Source of the DNA: Candidatus Moraniibacteriota bacterium
GTDB lineage: Bacteria; Patescibacteriota; Minisyncoccia; Moranbacterales; UBA1568
Reading direction: 5' to 3'
Length of the DNA: 56,939 nt
Assembly (NCBI GenBank): GCA_018499985.2
Contig: JAHBAT020000007.1
Location: 1-56,939 of the forward strand
In this document: piece by piece, positions 1-8,677 of the stretch
Layout of the letters: every line of letters begins with the position of its first letter
Position numbering within the stretch: position 1 is the first letter of the stretch
The notes under the pieces: generated by a model
What the model saw: the letters and a program-made list of their open reading frames with translations, nothing else
Told to the model about the DNA's origin: nothing
The model's database searches: none
Made by a program: the position numbers and the translations under genes

Positions 1-19
1 AGATGTGTATAAGAGACAG
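1..19. other. Tn5/Nextera mosaic-end adapter sequence
   Basis: Bases 1-19 read AGATGTGTATAAGAGACAG, exactly the 19-bp mosaic end used in Nextera libraries. It is joined to the middle of a coding frame, so it is a library artefact at a contig edge and not genomic. It produces a false N-terminus (MCIRDR) on the first gene. Confidence 0.97.
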
Positions 20-755
20 GTATACAATAGGAAGTGTTTTGGCAGTCAGTCTCATTTCTTTGCTCGGTGTAATTTTTCTTTCATCAAGAGAGGATGTTTT
101 AAGAAAATACATGTACATTTTTATTAGCTTGGCAGTAGGGGCGCTTTTGGGAGATTCTTTCATTCACCTCATACCAGAAGCGCTTGAGGAATCTCTTGGT
201 ACAACCACCAGTATTTTGATTATTGTAGGAATACTTTTCTTTTTTGTGTTAGAAAAATTTTTACACTGGCATCATCATGGAGAGGATACTGAAGAAGAAA
301 TTCATATTCATCCAGTAGGAAAGTTGATACTTTTTTCTGATGGTGTTCACAACTTCTTGGACGGTATTATTATTGCAGCAAGTTTTATGGTGAGTATCCC
401 GGTGGGTGTCGCTACTACTTTAGCAGTGATACTTCATGAAATCCCTCAGGAAATTGGAGACTTTGCAGTGCTTATTCATTCTGGTTATACCAAAACAAAA
501 GCATTGTGGCTTAACTTTTTTTCAGCGCTTACTGCCGTTTTGGGTGGAGTTACTTTTTTTGTGCTGGGCGAATTTGCTGAGTCGCTCAGTCTTTATTTTG
601 TACCTATTGCAGCAGGAGGATTTATCTACATTGCGGTAGCTGATCTTATACCCGAACTCCACAAAACCAAAACAGTAAAACACTCAGTGTATCAAATAGC
701 AGCTGTAGTGGTGGGAGTAGTGGTGATGTGGGCGCTTACATTTTTGGAACACTAG
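20..755 (+). CDS. ZIP-family divalent metal transporter (5' truncated)
   Basis: Membrane transporter of the ZIP family, which moves Zn2+ or similar divalent cations towards the cytoplasm. The genuine part begins after the adapter, so the first helix and start are missing; about 244 residues remain. Several hydrophobic helices are visible. A cytoplasmic-type loop rich in His and acidic residues (HWHHHGEDTEEEIHIH) is followed by the two family signatures in consecutive helices, HNFLDG and HEIPQEIGDF, whose His, Asn, Asp and Glu residues form the binuclear metal site in characterised ZIPs. The gene ends just before a terminator shared with the convergent topA. Metal specificity cannot be read from the sequence. 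Confidence 0.9.
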
Positions 756-761
756 GATAAT

Positions 762-792
762 AAAAATCCCTCGTTTGAAGTGAGGGATTTTT
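762..792. terminator. Bidirectional terminator between zip and topA
   Basis: A perfect 11-bp inverted repeat (AAAAATCCCTC / GAGGGATTTTT) around a 9-nt loop. The A-run on one side and T-run on the other make it usable from both convergent genes. Confidence 0.85.
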
Positions 793-798
793 TGGTCT

Positions 799-2991
799 TT
801 ATTTTTTGGGCTCAAGTTTGTGAGGGTTGTGATTTGGACAGGTCTTGTCGGAGCAGCGCTCAGGGATAGTCTTGGTTCCTTCCATCATAAGGGCTCCACA
901 AGGCTTCTTATCCTTATCTTCACGAATATAGTCACAGATATTGCCAGTAGGTTTGCTTTTGATGGCATTTTTGCAGCCAGGGTAGTTGGTACAGCTATAG
1001 AAAACTCCGAAGCGTCCGCGACGCTCTGACATCTCGCCATTTTTACACATCGGACACTTTACACCTGTGGTAGGTTGAGTGCTAGCATCTCTCTTGATGT
1101 ACTTACACTTCGGATAGTTGTTGCAGGAGACAAAGCGTCCATAGCGTCCATCGCGCTCTACGAGTTTGCCATCCTTGCAGTCCGGACAAGCCTCACCAAT
1201 TTCTTTTGGTCCCTCGAGTTCTTCGCCATCGATAGTGCGAGCACCAGTACATTCTGGAAATTTTGCACAAGAAAGAAACTTACCAGAGCGAGCAAGTTTG
1301 ACTATCATCTTGCCCTGACAGATTGGACAGAGAATATCCTCAGGGGCATCACCCATATTGGTCATCTTATCAAGCTTGTCTTTGGCTTTGACTTCTTTGG
1401 TAAAGGGAGTATAGAAGTCTTTGAGGGTCTTCGTGTAGTCACGCTTACCCTCTGCAATTTCATCGAGCTTATTTTCCATGTCAGCAGTGAAGGTGTCGGA
1501 TACGAAGTCTTGGAAGTGAAGCGAAAGAAAATCATCTACGACTTCACCTGTCTCAGTGGGCTGAAGAGCCTTACCGTCCTTCACGACATAGCCACGATCG
1601 ATAATGGTCTTGATAATAGAGGCATACGTACTTGGACGTCCAATACCACGCTTTTCTAGCTCCTTCACGAGACCAGCCTCTGAGTAGCGGTTAGGAGGAA
1701 GTGTTTCTTTGGCATCAGAAATGAGCTCTTTGAGTTTGAGTGTCTCTCCGGCTGTTAGTTTTGGAAGTTCTACATCTTCACTTCTAGCATGGGTATCAAG
1801 AGCTAGCCAGCCCAAGAAAAGAAGATGAGAGCCAGTAACACTAAAGTCTGGAAATCCTGCCTCTCCAATGTTGGCGATAATTTTGGTACGGAGTACTTTG
1901 GTATCACTCATCTGAGAAGCTACCGTACGGATACGGATAAGCTGGTAGAGACGCTTTTCCTCTTCGGTTACACCAGCAGTTTTTTTACTTGCATCGGTAG
2001 GACGGATAGCCTCATGGGCCTCCTGAGCGTTTTTGCTTTTGGTCTTAAACTCTCTTGGCATGATAAATTCTTTGCCAAACTCTTTTTCGATAGTCTTATG
2101 GATAGTAGCGACAGCATCTTTGCTCAAGGTGGTGCTATCGGTACGCATATATGTGATAAAACCCTTTTCGTAGAGCTTTTGGGCAATGCGCATAGTACGG
2201 CTCGGTGAAAAGCCAAGACGTGAGCTAGCGGCTTGCTGAAGGGTAGAAGTGGTAAAAGGAGCTTTCGGGCGCTTACTTACTTCAGAAGCCTTGACATCTG
2301 AGATGGTCCAAGTACCTTTTTGGCCACGAGAAAGAATTTCTGTAACACGCTTTTCATCGCGAGGCTCTTCATTGGCACTGAGCTCAAGAATATCCTTTTG
2401 TGTTGTTTCGAGAGTAGCACGAAGCACCCAGTATTTTTCTGGAGTAAAAGCTTGAATTTCCTTTTCACGTTCTACAAGAATATGAAGAGCAGGGGATTGT
2501 ACTCGTCCAGCAGAAAGGCCATAACGTACTTTTTTCCAGATAAGACCAGAAAGATCATATCCTACAAGACGATCAAGGACACGCCTGGCCTCCTGAGCTT
2601 TGCGAAGATTGACATCAAGTTCACGCGGATGCGCCACGGCTTCTTTGACAGCGGCTGGCGTGATTTCGTAGAAAAGAACACGCTTAGGCTTCTTGAGACT
2701 ACAGGTTTCAGCCACGTGCCATGCAATAGCCTCACCTTCACGATCGGGGTCAGTAGCAAGAAGAATCTCGGTGCTTTTTTTGGCGAGACTTTTGAGTTCA
2801 GAGACAACTTTTTCTTTGCCCGAAGAAATTTCATAGTGCGGCACAAAACCACCCTCGATATCGATGGCTTTTTTGTTGTTTTTAGGGAGATCACGAATGT
2901 GTCCTACAGAGGCTACTACCTTGTACTCATTGGCAAGGTATTTCTCTATAGTTTTGGCTTTAGAAGGGGATTCTACGATAAGAAGCTTCAT
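799..2991 (-). CDS. topA: DNA topoisomerase I (type IA)
   Basis: Type IA topoisomerase that relaxes negative supercoils by a transient single-strand break. The N-terminal Toprim domain starts MKLLIVESPSKAKTI and carries the metal-binding DPDREGE at residues 81-87. The catalytic tyrosine is Y281 in GFITYMRTDS. The core is followed by three four-cysteine zinc ribbons (each starting CPxC) and a fourth Cys-rich segment near the C-terminus, the common bacterial arrangement. At 730 residues it is of normal length. The ATG at 2991 gives the canonical N-terminus. The gene is convergent with the ZIP gene and divergent from the GH130 pair. Confidence 0.97.
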   Translation of the reverse strand: MKLLIVESPSKAKTIEKYLANEYKVVASVGHIRDLPKNNKKAIDIEGGFVPHYEISSGKEKVVSELKSLAKKSTEILLATDPDREGEAIAWHVAETCSLKKPKRVLFYEITPAAVKEAVAHPRELDVNLRKAQEARRVLDRLVGYDLSGLIWKKVRYGLSAGRVQSPALHILVEREKEIQAFTPEKYWVLRATLETTQKDILELSANEEPRDEKRVTEILSRGQKGTWTISDVKASEVSKRPKAPFTTSTLQQAASSRLGFSPSRTMRIAQKLYEKGFITYMRTDSTTLSKDAVATIHKTIEKEFGKEFIMPREFKTKSKNAQEAHEAIRPTDASKKTAGVTEEEKRLYQLIRIRTVASQMSDTKVLRTKIIANIGEAGFPDFSVTGSHLLFLGWLALDTHARSEDVELPKLTAGETLKLKELISDAKETLPPNRYSEAGLVKELEKRGIGRPSTYASIIKTIIDRGYVVKDGKALQPTETGEVVDDFLSLHFQDFVSDTFTADMENKLDEIAEGKRDYTKTLKDFYTPFTKEVKAKDKLDKMTNMGDAPEDILCPICQGKMIVKLARSGKFLSCAKFPECTGARTIDGEELEGPKEIGEACPDCKDGKLVERDGRYGRFVSCNNYPKCKYIKRDASTQPTTGVKCPMCKNGEMSERRGRFGVFYSCTNYPGCKNAIKSKPTGNICDYIREDKDKKPCGALMMEGTKTIPERCSDKTCPNHNPHKLEPKK

Positions 2992-3165
2992 ATATGATGT
3001 ATGAAAAAAGAAGAGTAAAAGAGAGGGATTTTTTTGAAGAGAAGTTTATTTTTATTTTTTACATTTTCTATCATAGTGCATGGCTTCTTTCTTTTTGGCA
3101 AGTTTTTGGCAATAAATTTTAAGAATAGAAGAGAGATTTTTGAACCGAAAGAAAGTGTATAAATG

Positions 3166-3174
3166 TGTTATAAT
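3166..3174 (+). promoter_or_regulatory. Extended -10 promoter element for the GH130 pair
   Basis: TGTTATAAT matches the extended -10 consensus (TGnTATAAT); no good -35 is seen. Transcription would start near 3181. That is downstream of the TTG at 3140 that could otherwise open the frame, so it favours the GTG at 3194 as the real start. Confidence 0.55.
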
Positions 3175-3193
3175 AAAGAAAAGAAAACAAACT

Positions 3194-5110
3194 GTGGCCA
3201 TAAAAAAAATACCAAAAAATACAATAGTTTTTCATTTAAAAGAAAAGCTCTTTCTTATTCGTCCACATGGTGGCGATAGTTTGAGCTACGTACTCAGCGA
3301 AATCAAAAATGCTAAGCAGTCGCATGTACTTTCAGGACCATTTGCGCATACCAAAAAGAGTCAAAAAAAATCTTTCGGTACTGAGCCTTACTTTCGTATA
3401 AGTGAAAGAGGAGAGCTTTCTTATATGACTTGGACCACTAAAGAGGAAGGTCTTACGATAGCTCGTATCAAAAAGCCAGGGGATTGGGAGGTGCTTAGCC
3501 AGTATGAAGAAATTTCTCGCCCAGCTGTTTTTGTTGATGCCCCAGGAACGGATAAGACAGACTACGTGTATGCTTTTTATGCCTCAGGCTCAGCAACGCT
3601 TTCAGTGGCACGACTGGCTCTTGAGAGAAAACAATTTAAGGAAATTGGTCCAGTAGCTCGTCTGGTAAAAGGGACAGAGTATGGGCCACTTACAGCGCTC
3701 CGTGCAGAAACAGTCGCTGAAGGAATCTTAATTTTCTATACTTCAGTCAATGGCTGGGGTTTTCCAATGGTAGATGCACTACTTGTAGATAAAGATGAAC
3801 CAACAGAAGTGCTTTGGAGAAGTCCAGAGCCACTCTGGGAAGCACCGCTCTCAATGCCTCTCGTAGCACCCGTTCCAGTGGCCATTGTCCATTCTCAAAA
3901 CAAACTCTTTCTGTACGTAGAGAATCATGACGGAGGAATTGATGTTTTGTCTCTACCAAAGATTCACATCAAACTTTTTCCTCAAAAGAAAACAGCAAAA
4001 GAGCTGATAGAAAAACAGTCTGTCAAAAAAAAGCACCGCACCCTGACCTCGACTGAGCTTACTCGGTATGCTGGTAATCCTCTCCTCGAACCAGTATCAG
4101 ATAATCACTGGGAAGCTTTTGCGGCTTTCAATCCAGCAGCTCTTCATATAGATGGTAGGGTGCACTTGCTGTATCGTGCCCAGGGACATGATGGTCTTTC
4201 TACTTTGGGCTATGCTTCAAGTAGTGATGGTGTCAGTATGGAAGAGCGTCTCGAATACCCAGTTTTTGTACCGAGCAGAGATTTTGATACACGTACAAAA
4301 GGAGCAGATAAGTCACCATACCCGCATGTGTCTGGCGGTGGGTATGGTGGCTGCGAAGATCCACGCCTGATTCTTATTGAAGAAACAATTTATCTTATCT
4401 ATGTGGCTTTCGATGGGGAACGTCCACCAGGAGTAGCCCTCTCTTCTATTAGTAAGAGTGATTTTTTGGCCAAGGAGTGGACTTGGACCCCACCAAGACT
4501 TATTTCAGAGCCGGGCAAGATTCAAAAAAACTGGGTACTTTTCCCAGAAAAAATCAATGGTAAGTTCGCTATCCTTCACGGCATTAGTCCAAAAGTCCAG
4601 GTAGAGTACGTGGAGAGTCTCGATGAGCTAGGTAAGAATGGCAAGTATGTAGAGAGTCTGCGTTCGCATGGAGGCCATGGCTACGAAGAAGAGGAGCGTA
4701 AGAAACACTGGGATAATATCGTTCGCGGGGCTGGGGCGCCACCTATCTATACTCCGCATGGCTGGCTTGTCTTCTACCATGCTATGGATTTCCGTGATCC
4801 GGGTAAGTATAAAGTAGGGGCTATGCTTTTGGATCTGAATAATCCAGAAAAGGTTCTTCACCGAGCCAAGCGTCCTGTCCTTGAGCCAGAGACACACTAT
4901 GAGAATCATGGACACAAGCGGGGCGTGGTCTATGTCTGTGGGGCAGTTGTCAAAGATGATGTGTTGTTTGTGTACTACGGAGCATCAGATAAGACAGTAG
5001 CAGTGGCTGCGGTATCATTCCCTGAGTTTCTAGCTGATTTGATAGCGGACAAAATGCCTATCCTCAATCGTCTCACGTATGACAATAACCGTTACTCACT
5101 TACCAAATAA
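3194..5110 (+). CDS. GH130-type five-bladed propeller protein (glycoside phosphorylase/hydrolase-like), copy 1
   Basis: The C-terminal half (from about residue 290) is a clear GH130 domain, a family of beta-mannoside phosphorylases and hydrolases with a five-bladed beta-propeller. It has repeated blade motifs such as NPLLEP, FNPAAL, YRAQGHD, GCEDPR, FPEK and FYHA. The N-terminal half has propeller-like strands (FRISERGELSYMTW, VYAFYASG) but lacks clear family motifs, so it may be a degenerate second propeller. The frame could open at a TTG at 3140, but the extended -10 lies downstream of it; GTG 3194 is chosen. It is followed after 10 bases by a related gene. Substrate is unknown; glycan turnover or capture is an inference. 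Confidence 0.75.
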   Translation: MAIKKIPKNTIVFHLKEKLFLIRPHGGDSLSYVLSEIKNAKQSHVLSGPFAHTKKSQKKSFGTEPYFRISERGELSYMTWTTKEEGLTIARIKKPGDWEVLSQYEEISRPAVFVDAPGTDKTDYVYAFYASGSATLSVARLALERKQFKEIGPVARLVKGTEYGPLTALRAETVAEGILIFYTSVNGWGFPMVDALLVDKDEPTEVLWRSPEPLWEAPLSMPLVAPVPVAIVHSQNKLFLYVENHDGGIDVLSLPKIHIKLFPQKKTAKELIEKQSVKKKHRTLTSTELTRYAGNPLLEPVSDNHWEAFAAFNPAALHIDGRVHLLYRAQGHDGLSTLGYASSSDGVSMEERLEYPVFVPSRDFDTRTKGADKSPYPHVSGGGYGGCEDPRLILIEETIYLIYVAFDGERPPGVALSSISKSDFLAKEWTWTPPRLISEPGKIQKNWVLFPEKINGKFAILHGISPKVQVEYVESLDELGKNGKYVESLRSHGGHGYEEEERKKHWDNIVRGAGAPPIYTPHGWLVFYHAMDFRDPGKYKVGAMLLDLNNPEKVLHRAKRPVLEPETHYENHGHKRGVVYVCGAVVKDDVLFVYYGASDKTVAVAAVSFPEFLADLIADKMPILNRLTYDNNRYSLTK

Positions 5111-5120
5111 AAAAAGAACT

Positions 5121-7040
5121 ATGAAGTTGATTAAGCGTTGTTTTGAAAATCCAGTTTTGGTTCCGGAGAGTGATACTCCTTGGGAGTCAGAAGGAGCCTT
5201 CAATGGATCAGTGGCTCGCTACAAGGACGCTATCCATATGGTGTACCGTGCTCAGTCAAAGCCGCTGTATCATAAGACAGGAGATTGGATTTCGCTCTGT
5301 TCTATTGGTCATGCGGTGAGTGATGATGGAGTACATTTCAAGAAGCATAGTCTACTTATTAGTCCGCTTGAACAATGGGAGCGCTATGGCTTAGAGGATC
5401 CTCGTGTCACTAAGCTTGGCAATACCTACTATATTTTTTATACTGCACTTTCCACTTTTCCCTTTGGGGCAGAGGGTATCAAAGTAGCTGTCGCTTTGAC
5501 CGATGATTTCAAGACTATCAAAGAACGTCACTTAGTCACTCCTTTCAATGCCAAGGCAGCAGCGCTTTTTCCACGTAAAATCAATGGCAAGTTTGCTGTT
5601 GTTTTGACTGCCAATACTGATTTGCCACCAGGCAAGATTGGTATAGCGTACTTTGATAAAGAAGAAGATATTTGGAATCATGAGCTTTGGGCTAAGTGGT
5701 ACGAGGATGTAGATGCACATACTCTCAATCTCCAAAGAAGAACAGAGGATCATGTAGAGTTTGGTGCTCCACCTGTCTGGACAAAACATGGCTGGGTAAT
5801 TTTTTATTCCTACATCCAAAACTATCATTCGGATCATCCGCTCTTCACTGTAGAGGCGGCTCTATTGGATGCCAAAGATCCACGTAAAGTTATCGGACAT
5901 ACGGTAGCTCCACTTTTGGCCCCTGAAGAAGAATATGAAGAGTATGGCCAGGTGAAGGATATTGTCTTTCCATCTGGTATCACAGTACGAGGAGATCACT
6001 ACTCCCTCTACTATGGAGCAGCTGATACGACTACTTGTCTTGCTACAGGAAGCATGAAGGCTCTTCTTCGAGAACTTACCATGAGAGAAGATAAGCGCGT
6101 GCATTTTGAGCGTGCTCCCAAAAACCCGATTCTTACTCCGCTTCGCGAGCATGACTGGGAAGCAAAAGCAGTGCTCAATCCAGCTGCTGTAGGGGTGGGT
6201 GAGACGGTGCGTATTTTGTATCGAGCGCAGGGTCATGATGATGTATCTACGTTTGGATACGCCGAAAGTAAAAATGGTCTCAAGATTAGTCGTCGTGATA
6301 AGTCGCCAGTCTATGTACCACGCAAGGAATTTGAGATGAACAAAAATGGGGGTAACTCTGGCTGTGAAGATCCGCGCATTACCAAGCTTGATCATGCATA
6401 CTACATGCTCTATACCGCGGTAGATACAGTCAATCCACCAAGAGTAGCTCTGACCAGTATCTCCGCGCGAGACTTTGAAGCTCGTCACTTCGATGAGTTT
6501 TCAGAGCCAGTTCTCATCTCTCCGCCAGGTATCGATGACAAGGACGCTTGTTTGTTTCCAGAAAAAATCGGAGGTAAGTATGTGATTCTTCATCGTATCC
6601 AACCGTCTATCGATATCAACTATTTTGATTCGCTCGACTTTGATGGGGAGACAAATTTCTTGACCCACAAACCTTTTATTTTTCCACGGCGCGGTATGTG
6701 GGATAGTGCGAAGATTGGTATTAATACGGTCCCGATTAAGACTAAAGCTGGGTGGCTCGTGTTTTATCATGGGGTCTCTGATCAGGACAAGGGTTATCGT
6801 GTAGGAGCACTTCTCTTAGATCTCAAAAAACCAGAAGTCATTCTTGGACGAAGCCGTTTACCACTTTTTTCTCCGGAGATGGAATACGAGCGGGTGGGAG
6901 TAGTGCCAAATGTAGTTTTTCCATGTGGAGCAGTGGTACGTCAAGGAAAAGTATTTCTCTACTATGGTGGGGCAGACAGAGTGGTGGGAGTAGCGACACT
7001 TTCGCTTAATACTTTGCTAAAGGATTTGACGGAAGCTTAG
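5121..7040 (+). CDS. GH130-type protein with two tandem propeller domains, copy 2
   Basis: Two GH130-like domains in one chain. The first covers about residues 1-320 (NPVLVPESDTPWES, YRAQSKP, GLEDPRVTK, FPRKING, FYSY). The second starts near residue 330 (NPILTPLREHDWEAKA, YRAQGHDDVSTFGYAE, GCEDPRITK, FPEKIGGK, FYHGVSDQDKGY). Each domain ends with the blade-closing YYGAAD or YYGGAD motif. ATG 5121 is chosen over the upstream ATG at 5079 because the latter lies inside the preceding gene and adds unrelated residues. It probably forms an operon with the previous gene. The last three bases overlap the convergent dprA. GH130 enzymes act on beta-linked mannosides; the substrate here cannot be stated. 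Confidence 0.82.
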   Translation: MKLIKRCFENPVLVPESDTPWESEGAFNGSVARYKDAIHMVYRAQSKPLYHKTGDWISLCSIGHAVSDDGVHFKKHSLLISPLEQWERYGLEDPRVTKLGNTYYIFYTALSTFPFGAEGIKVAVALTDDFKTIKERHLVTPFNAKAAALFPRKINGKFAVVLTANTDLPPGKIGIAYFDKEEDIWNHELWAKWYEDVDAHTLNLQRRTEDHVEFGAPPVWTKHGWVIFYSYIQNYHSDHPLFTVEAALLDAKDPRKVIGHTVAPLLAPEEEYEEYGQVKDIVFPSGITVRGDHYSLYYGAADTTTCLATGSMKALLRELTMREDKRVHFERAPKNPILTPLREHDWEAKAVLNPAAVGVGETVRILYRAQGHDDVSTFGYAESKNGLKISRRDKSPVYVPRKEFEMNKNGGNSGCEDPRITKLDHAYYMLYTAVDTVNPPRVALTSISARDFEARHFDEFSEPVLISPPGIDDKDACLFPEKIGGKYVILHRIQPSIDINYFDSLDFDGETNFLTHKPFIFPRRGMWDSAKIGINTVPIKTKAGWLVFYHGVSDQDKGYRVGALLLDLKKPEVILGRSRLPLFSPEMEYERVGVVPNVVFPCGAVVRQGKVFLYYGGADRVVGVATLSLNTLLKDLTEA

Positions 7041-8155
7041 AGGGGTGTCCTTATGTATTGCATCGCGCCAATATTTTTGACAAAACCCTGAAGCTCGAGG
7101 AGTGTCAGTCCAGATTGCACTTCACCAATGCTCAGGCCAGTAGCTCGAGTAATAGTATTGAGGTGAGTGGGTTCATGCGAGAGAGCTCGATAAATTTTTT
7201 GCACTTGAGGAGAGAGACCGCTTAGGTCTCTTTTTTGTGTAGGGGCATTTTTTGGTTTAGAGATTCTTTCAGGGGCAATTTCTTCTATGATATCTCGGGC
7301 ATGGGTGACAAGCTTCGCTCCGTGCTTCAGGAGCATATGCGTACCATTTGAACTAGGTGAAAAAATAGAACCAGGAATAGCAAAGACTTCTCGATTGTAG
7401 TCTAGGGCCAGAGTAGCGGTTATAAGACTCCCACTTCCTTCGGCCGCCTCTATCACAAGTGTGCCATGACACATGCCAGCAATGATACGATTACGAAGAG
7501 CAAAGTAGGCAGGGAGGATAGTAGTGCCAGGAGGATGCTCAGATATGAGAGCACCCTTGGTGAGGATGCTTTGGGCGAGGGTGTAGTTGGAGCGCGGAGC
7601 AATGCTTTGGTTATCAATACCACCACCCAAGACGGCAAGCGTGATGCCCTTAGCATCGAGGGCGCCAGTATGAGCTTTTTTGTCGATACCAAAAGCCAAG
7701 CCAGAGATTACGATAAAGCCTGCTTGGGAGAGATCGTAGGCAAGTCGAAGAGCCACTTGTTCTCCATAGGCGGTAAATTTACGCGAACCGACAATAGCAA
7801 TGCTCGGTTTATGATCGAGCTCGTGCCAGTCAAACTGACCTCGAACATAGAGAAGATATGGATGGTCAGGAATTTCCTTGAGGAGTCGAGGGTAGGATGA
7901 ATCATGGATAGTAAGGAGTCGTATACCATCGGCACTCAGTTTTTGGTAGGCTACCTCTGGTGAAGGATTATAGGTGTGACGCTTTGCGAAGGACTCTTTG
8001 GGTTTAGGGGCAAGCTCAAGAGATGAAGGGAATTCTTTGGCAAGCCAAGCGTCCCTGGCTGAGCCAAAGGTGGCGATGACTTTACGTAGACTCTTGTCCC
8101 CAAAAAGGGGGAGTGAACGTAGAGCATGAAGATAGATATATTCTTCTTGTGACAT
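7037..8155 (-). CDS. dprA: DNA-processing protein A (single-strand DNA and RecA loader)
   Basis: DprA/Smf protects incoming single-stranded DNA during transformation and loads RecA. The Rossmann-like core shows the typical segments AIVGSRKFTAYGE, GFIVISGLAFGIDKKAH, TLAVLGGGID, YFALRNRIIAGMCHGTLVIEA and SGSLITATLALDYNREVFAIPG. A C-terminal winged-helix segment follows a linker. The frame is open up to 8275, but ATG 8155 (MSQEEYIYLHALR) gives the normal N-terminal helical domain; the extra 40 residues look non-homologous. Stops of dprA and the convergent GH130 gene overlap. Its presence fits the DNA-uptake capacity often reported for Patescibacteria. Confidence 0.93.
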   Translation of the reverse strand: MSQEEYIYLHALRSLPLFGDKSLRKVIATFGSARDAWLAKEFPSSLELAPKPKESFAKRHTYNPSPEVAYQKLSADGIRLLTIHDSSYPRLLKEIPDHPYLLYVRGQFDWHELDHKPSIAIVGSRKFTAYGEQVALRLAYDLSQAGFIVISGLAFGIDKKAHTGALDAKGITLAVLGGGIDNQSIAPRSNYTLAQSILTKGALISEHPPGTTILPAYFALRNRIIAGMCHGTLVIEAAEGSGSLITATLALDYNREVFAIPGSIFSPSSNGTHMLLKHGAKLVTHARDIIEEIAPERISKPKNAPTQKRDLSGLSPQVQKIYRALSHEPTHLNTITRATGLSIGEVQSGLTLLELQGFVKNIGAMQYIRTPL

Positions 8156-8287
8156 AGAAGAGATTTTCTTTATTACCGTCCAAAGCGAGTATAACAAAAA
8201 GACTTTTGTTATCGAGCGAGGTAAGGTAACAAATAGTGTATGGTTTATTTTCTCAAAGAGCTCCCTATATGACAATAGGAAAAAGGC

Positions 8288-8315
8288 TTTACAAAATACA
8301 TTATTTTGCTACAAT
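8288..8315 (+). promoter_or_regulatory. Promoter of tRNA-Ala
   Basis: TTTACA, 16-nt spacer, TACAAT; the -10 ends 29 bases before the tRNA. The same TACAAT -10 and 16-nt spacing occur before tRNA-Ile. Confidence 0.7.
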
Positions 8316-8344
8316 CTATAGGTTCCTATACTTTATATAGACAT

Positions 8345-8417
8345 GGGCCCTTAGCTTAGTTGGTAGAGCGCCGCATTTGCAATGCGGAGGTCATCGGTTC
8401 GAATCCGATAGGGTCCA
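8345..8417 (+). tRNA. tRNA-Ala (TGC)
   Basis: Complete cloverleaf: acceptor GGGCCCT/AGGGTCC with the G3:U70 pair that identifies tRNA-Ala, anticodon TGC in the loop of CCGCA/TGCGG, T-arm ATCGG-TTCGAAT-CCGAT, discriminator A. CCA is not encoded. Its last 16 bases plus one (8402-8418) are repeated at 8506-8522. Confidence 0.97.
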
Positions 8418-8430
8418 CTGTAAAATTAAA

Positions 8431-8522
8431 ATGACTCCTTTAGGGGAGGCATTGTGACATTCTATCGGATGAGAAGTTTATGCTCGGTAGCGTAGCGGAC
8501 GGGTAAATCCGATAGGGTCCAC
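8431..8522 (-). mobile_element. Integration scar 1: right-end remnant of an element targeting tRNA-Ala
   Basis: Three parts match, in order, the right end of the 29-kb island at 44374-44490. First, a terminator-like hairpin (8431-8453). Second, a 7-bp stem TATCGGA (8463-8469)/TCCGATA (8508-8514) enclosing a 21-nt block (8469-8489) identical to 44429-44449. Third, a 17-nt copy of the tRNA-Ala 3' end plus its next base (8506-8522). Read on the minus strand it encodes the tail GPYRIYPSATLPSINFSS and a TAA in the hairpin loop, i.e. the end of a recombinase gene whose body is gone. Interpreted as a leftover attachment end after deletion or excision. Confidence 0.75.
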
Positions 8523-8530
8523 ACAATAAC

Positions 8531-8586
8531 TATCAGATGAAAAGTTTGCGCTTGAGCTTTGCTTAGGTAAATCTGATAGGGTCCGC
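8531..8586 (-). mobile_element. Integration scar 2: second attachment-end remnant
   Basis: A more diverged copy of the same structure. The outer stem is TATCAGA (8531-8537)/TCTGATA (8572-8578). The block TGAAAAGTTTGCGCT follows, then an inner 7-bp hairpin CTTGAGC-TTT-GCTTAGG (8551-8567), then GGTAAAT and a tRNA 3'-end-like GATAGGGTCCGC. The minus strand reads DLPKQSSSANFSSD, resembling the tails of the other two copies. Stem differences from scar 1 are compensated on both strands. Confidence 0.65.
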
Positions 8587-8677
8587 ATTTGGACTAAATC
8601 TTCAAATAAGAATCAGTGCAGGTGGAAGAGTAGGTTCTTTGTCTAAGTTTAGAAAACTTTTTAACAAATAGGTGTTT

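Noticed and set aside
3140-3193. TTG at 3140 as start of the first GH130 gene
   Set aside because: The extended -10 at 3166-3174 lies downstream, and the added residues are Lys/Arg-rich without family similarity; GTG 3194 is preferred.
8460-8590. tRNA pseudogenes after tRNA-Ala
   Set aside because: Only the T-stem and 3' end are tRNA-like; D-arm and anticodon arm are absent. The conserved block and inner hairpin match the island end instead.
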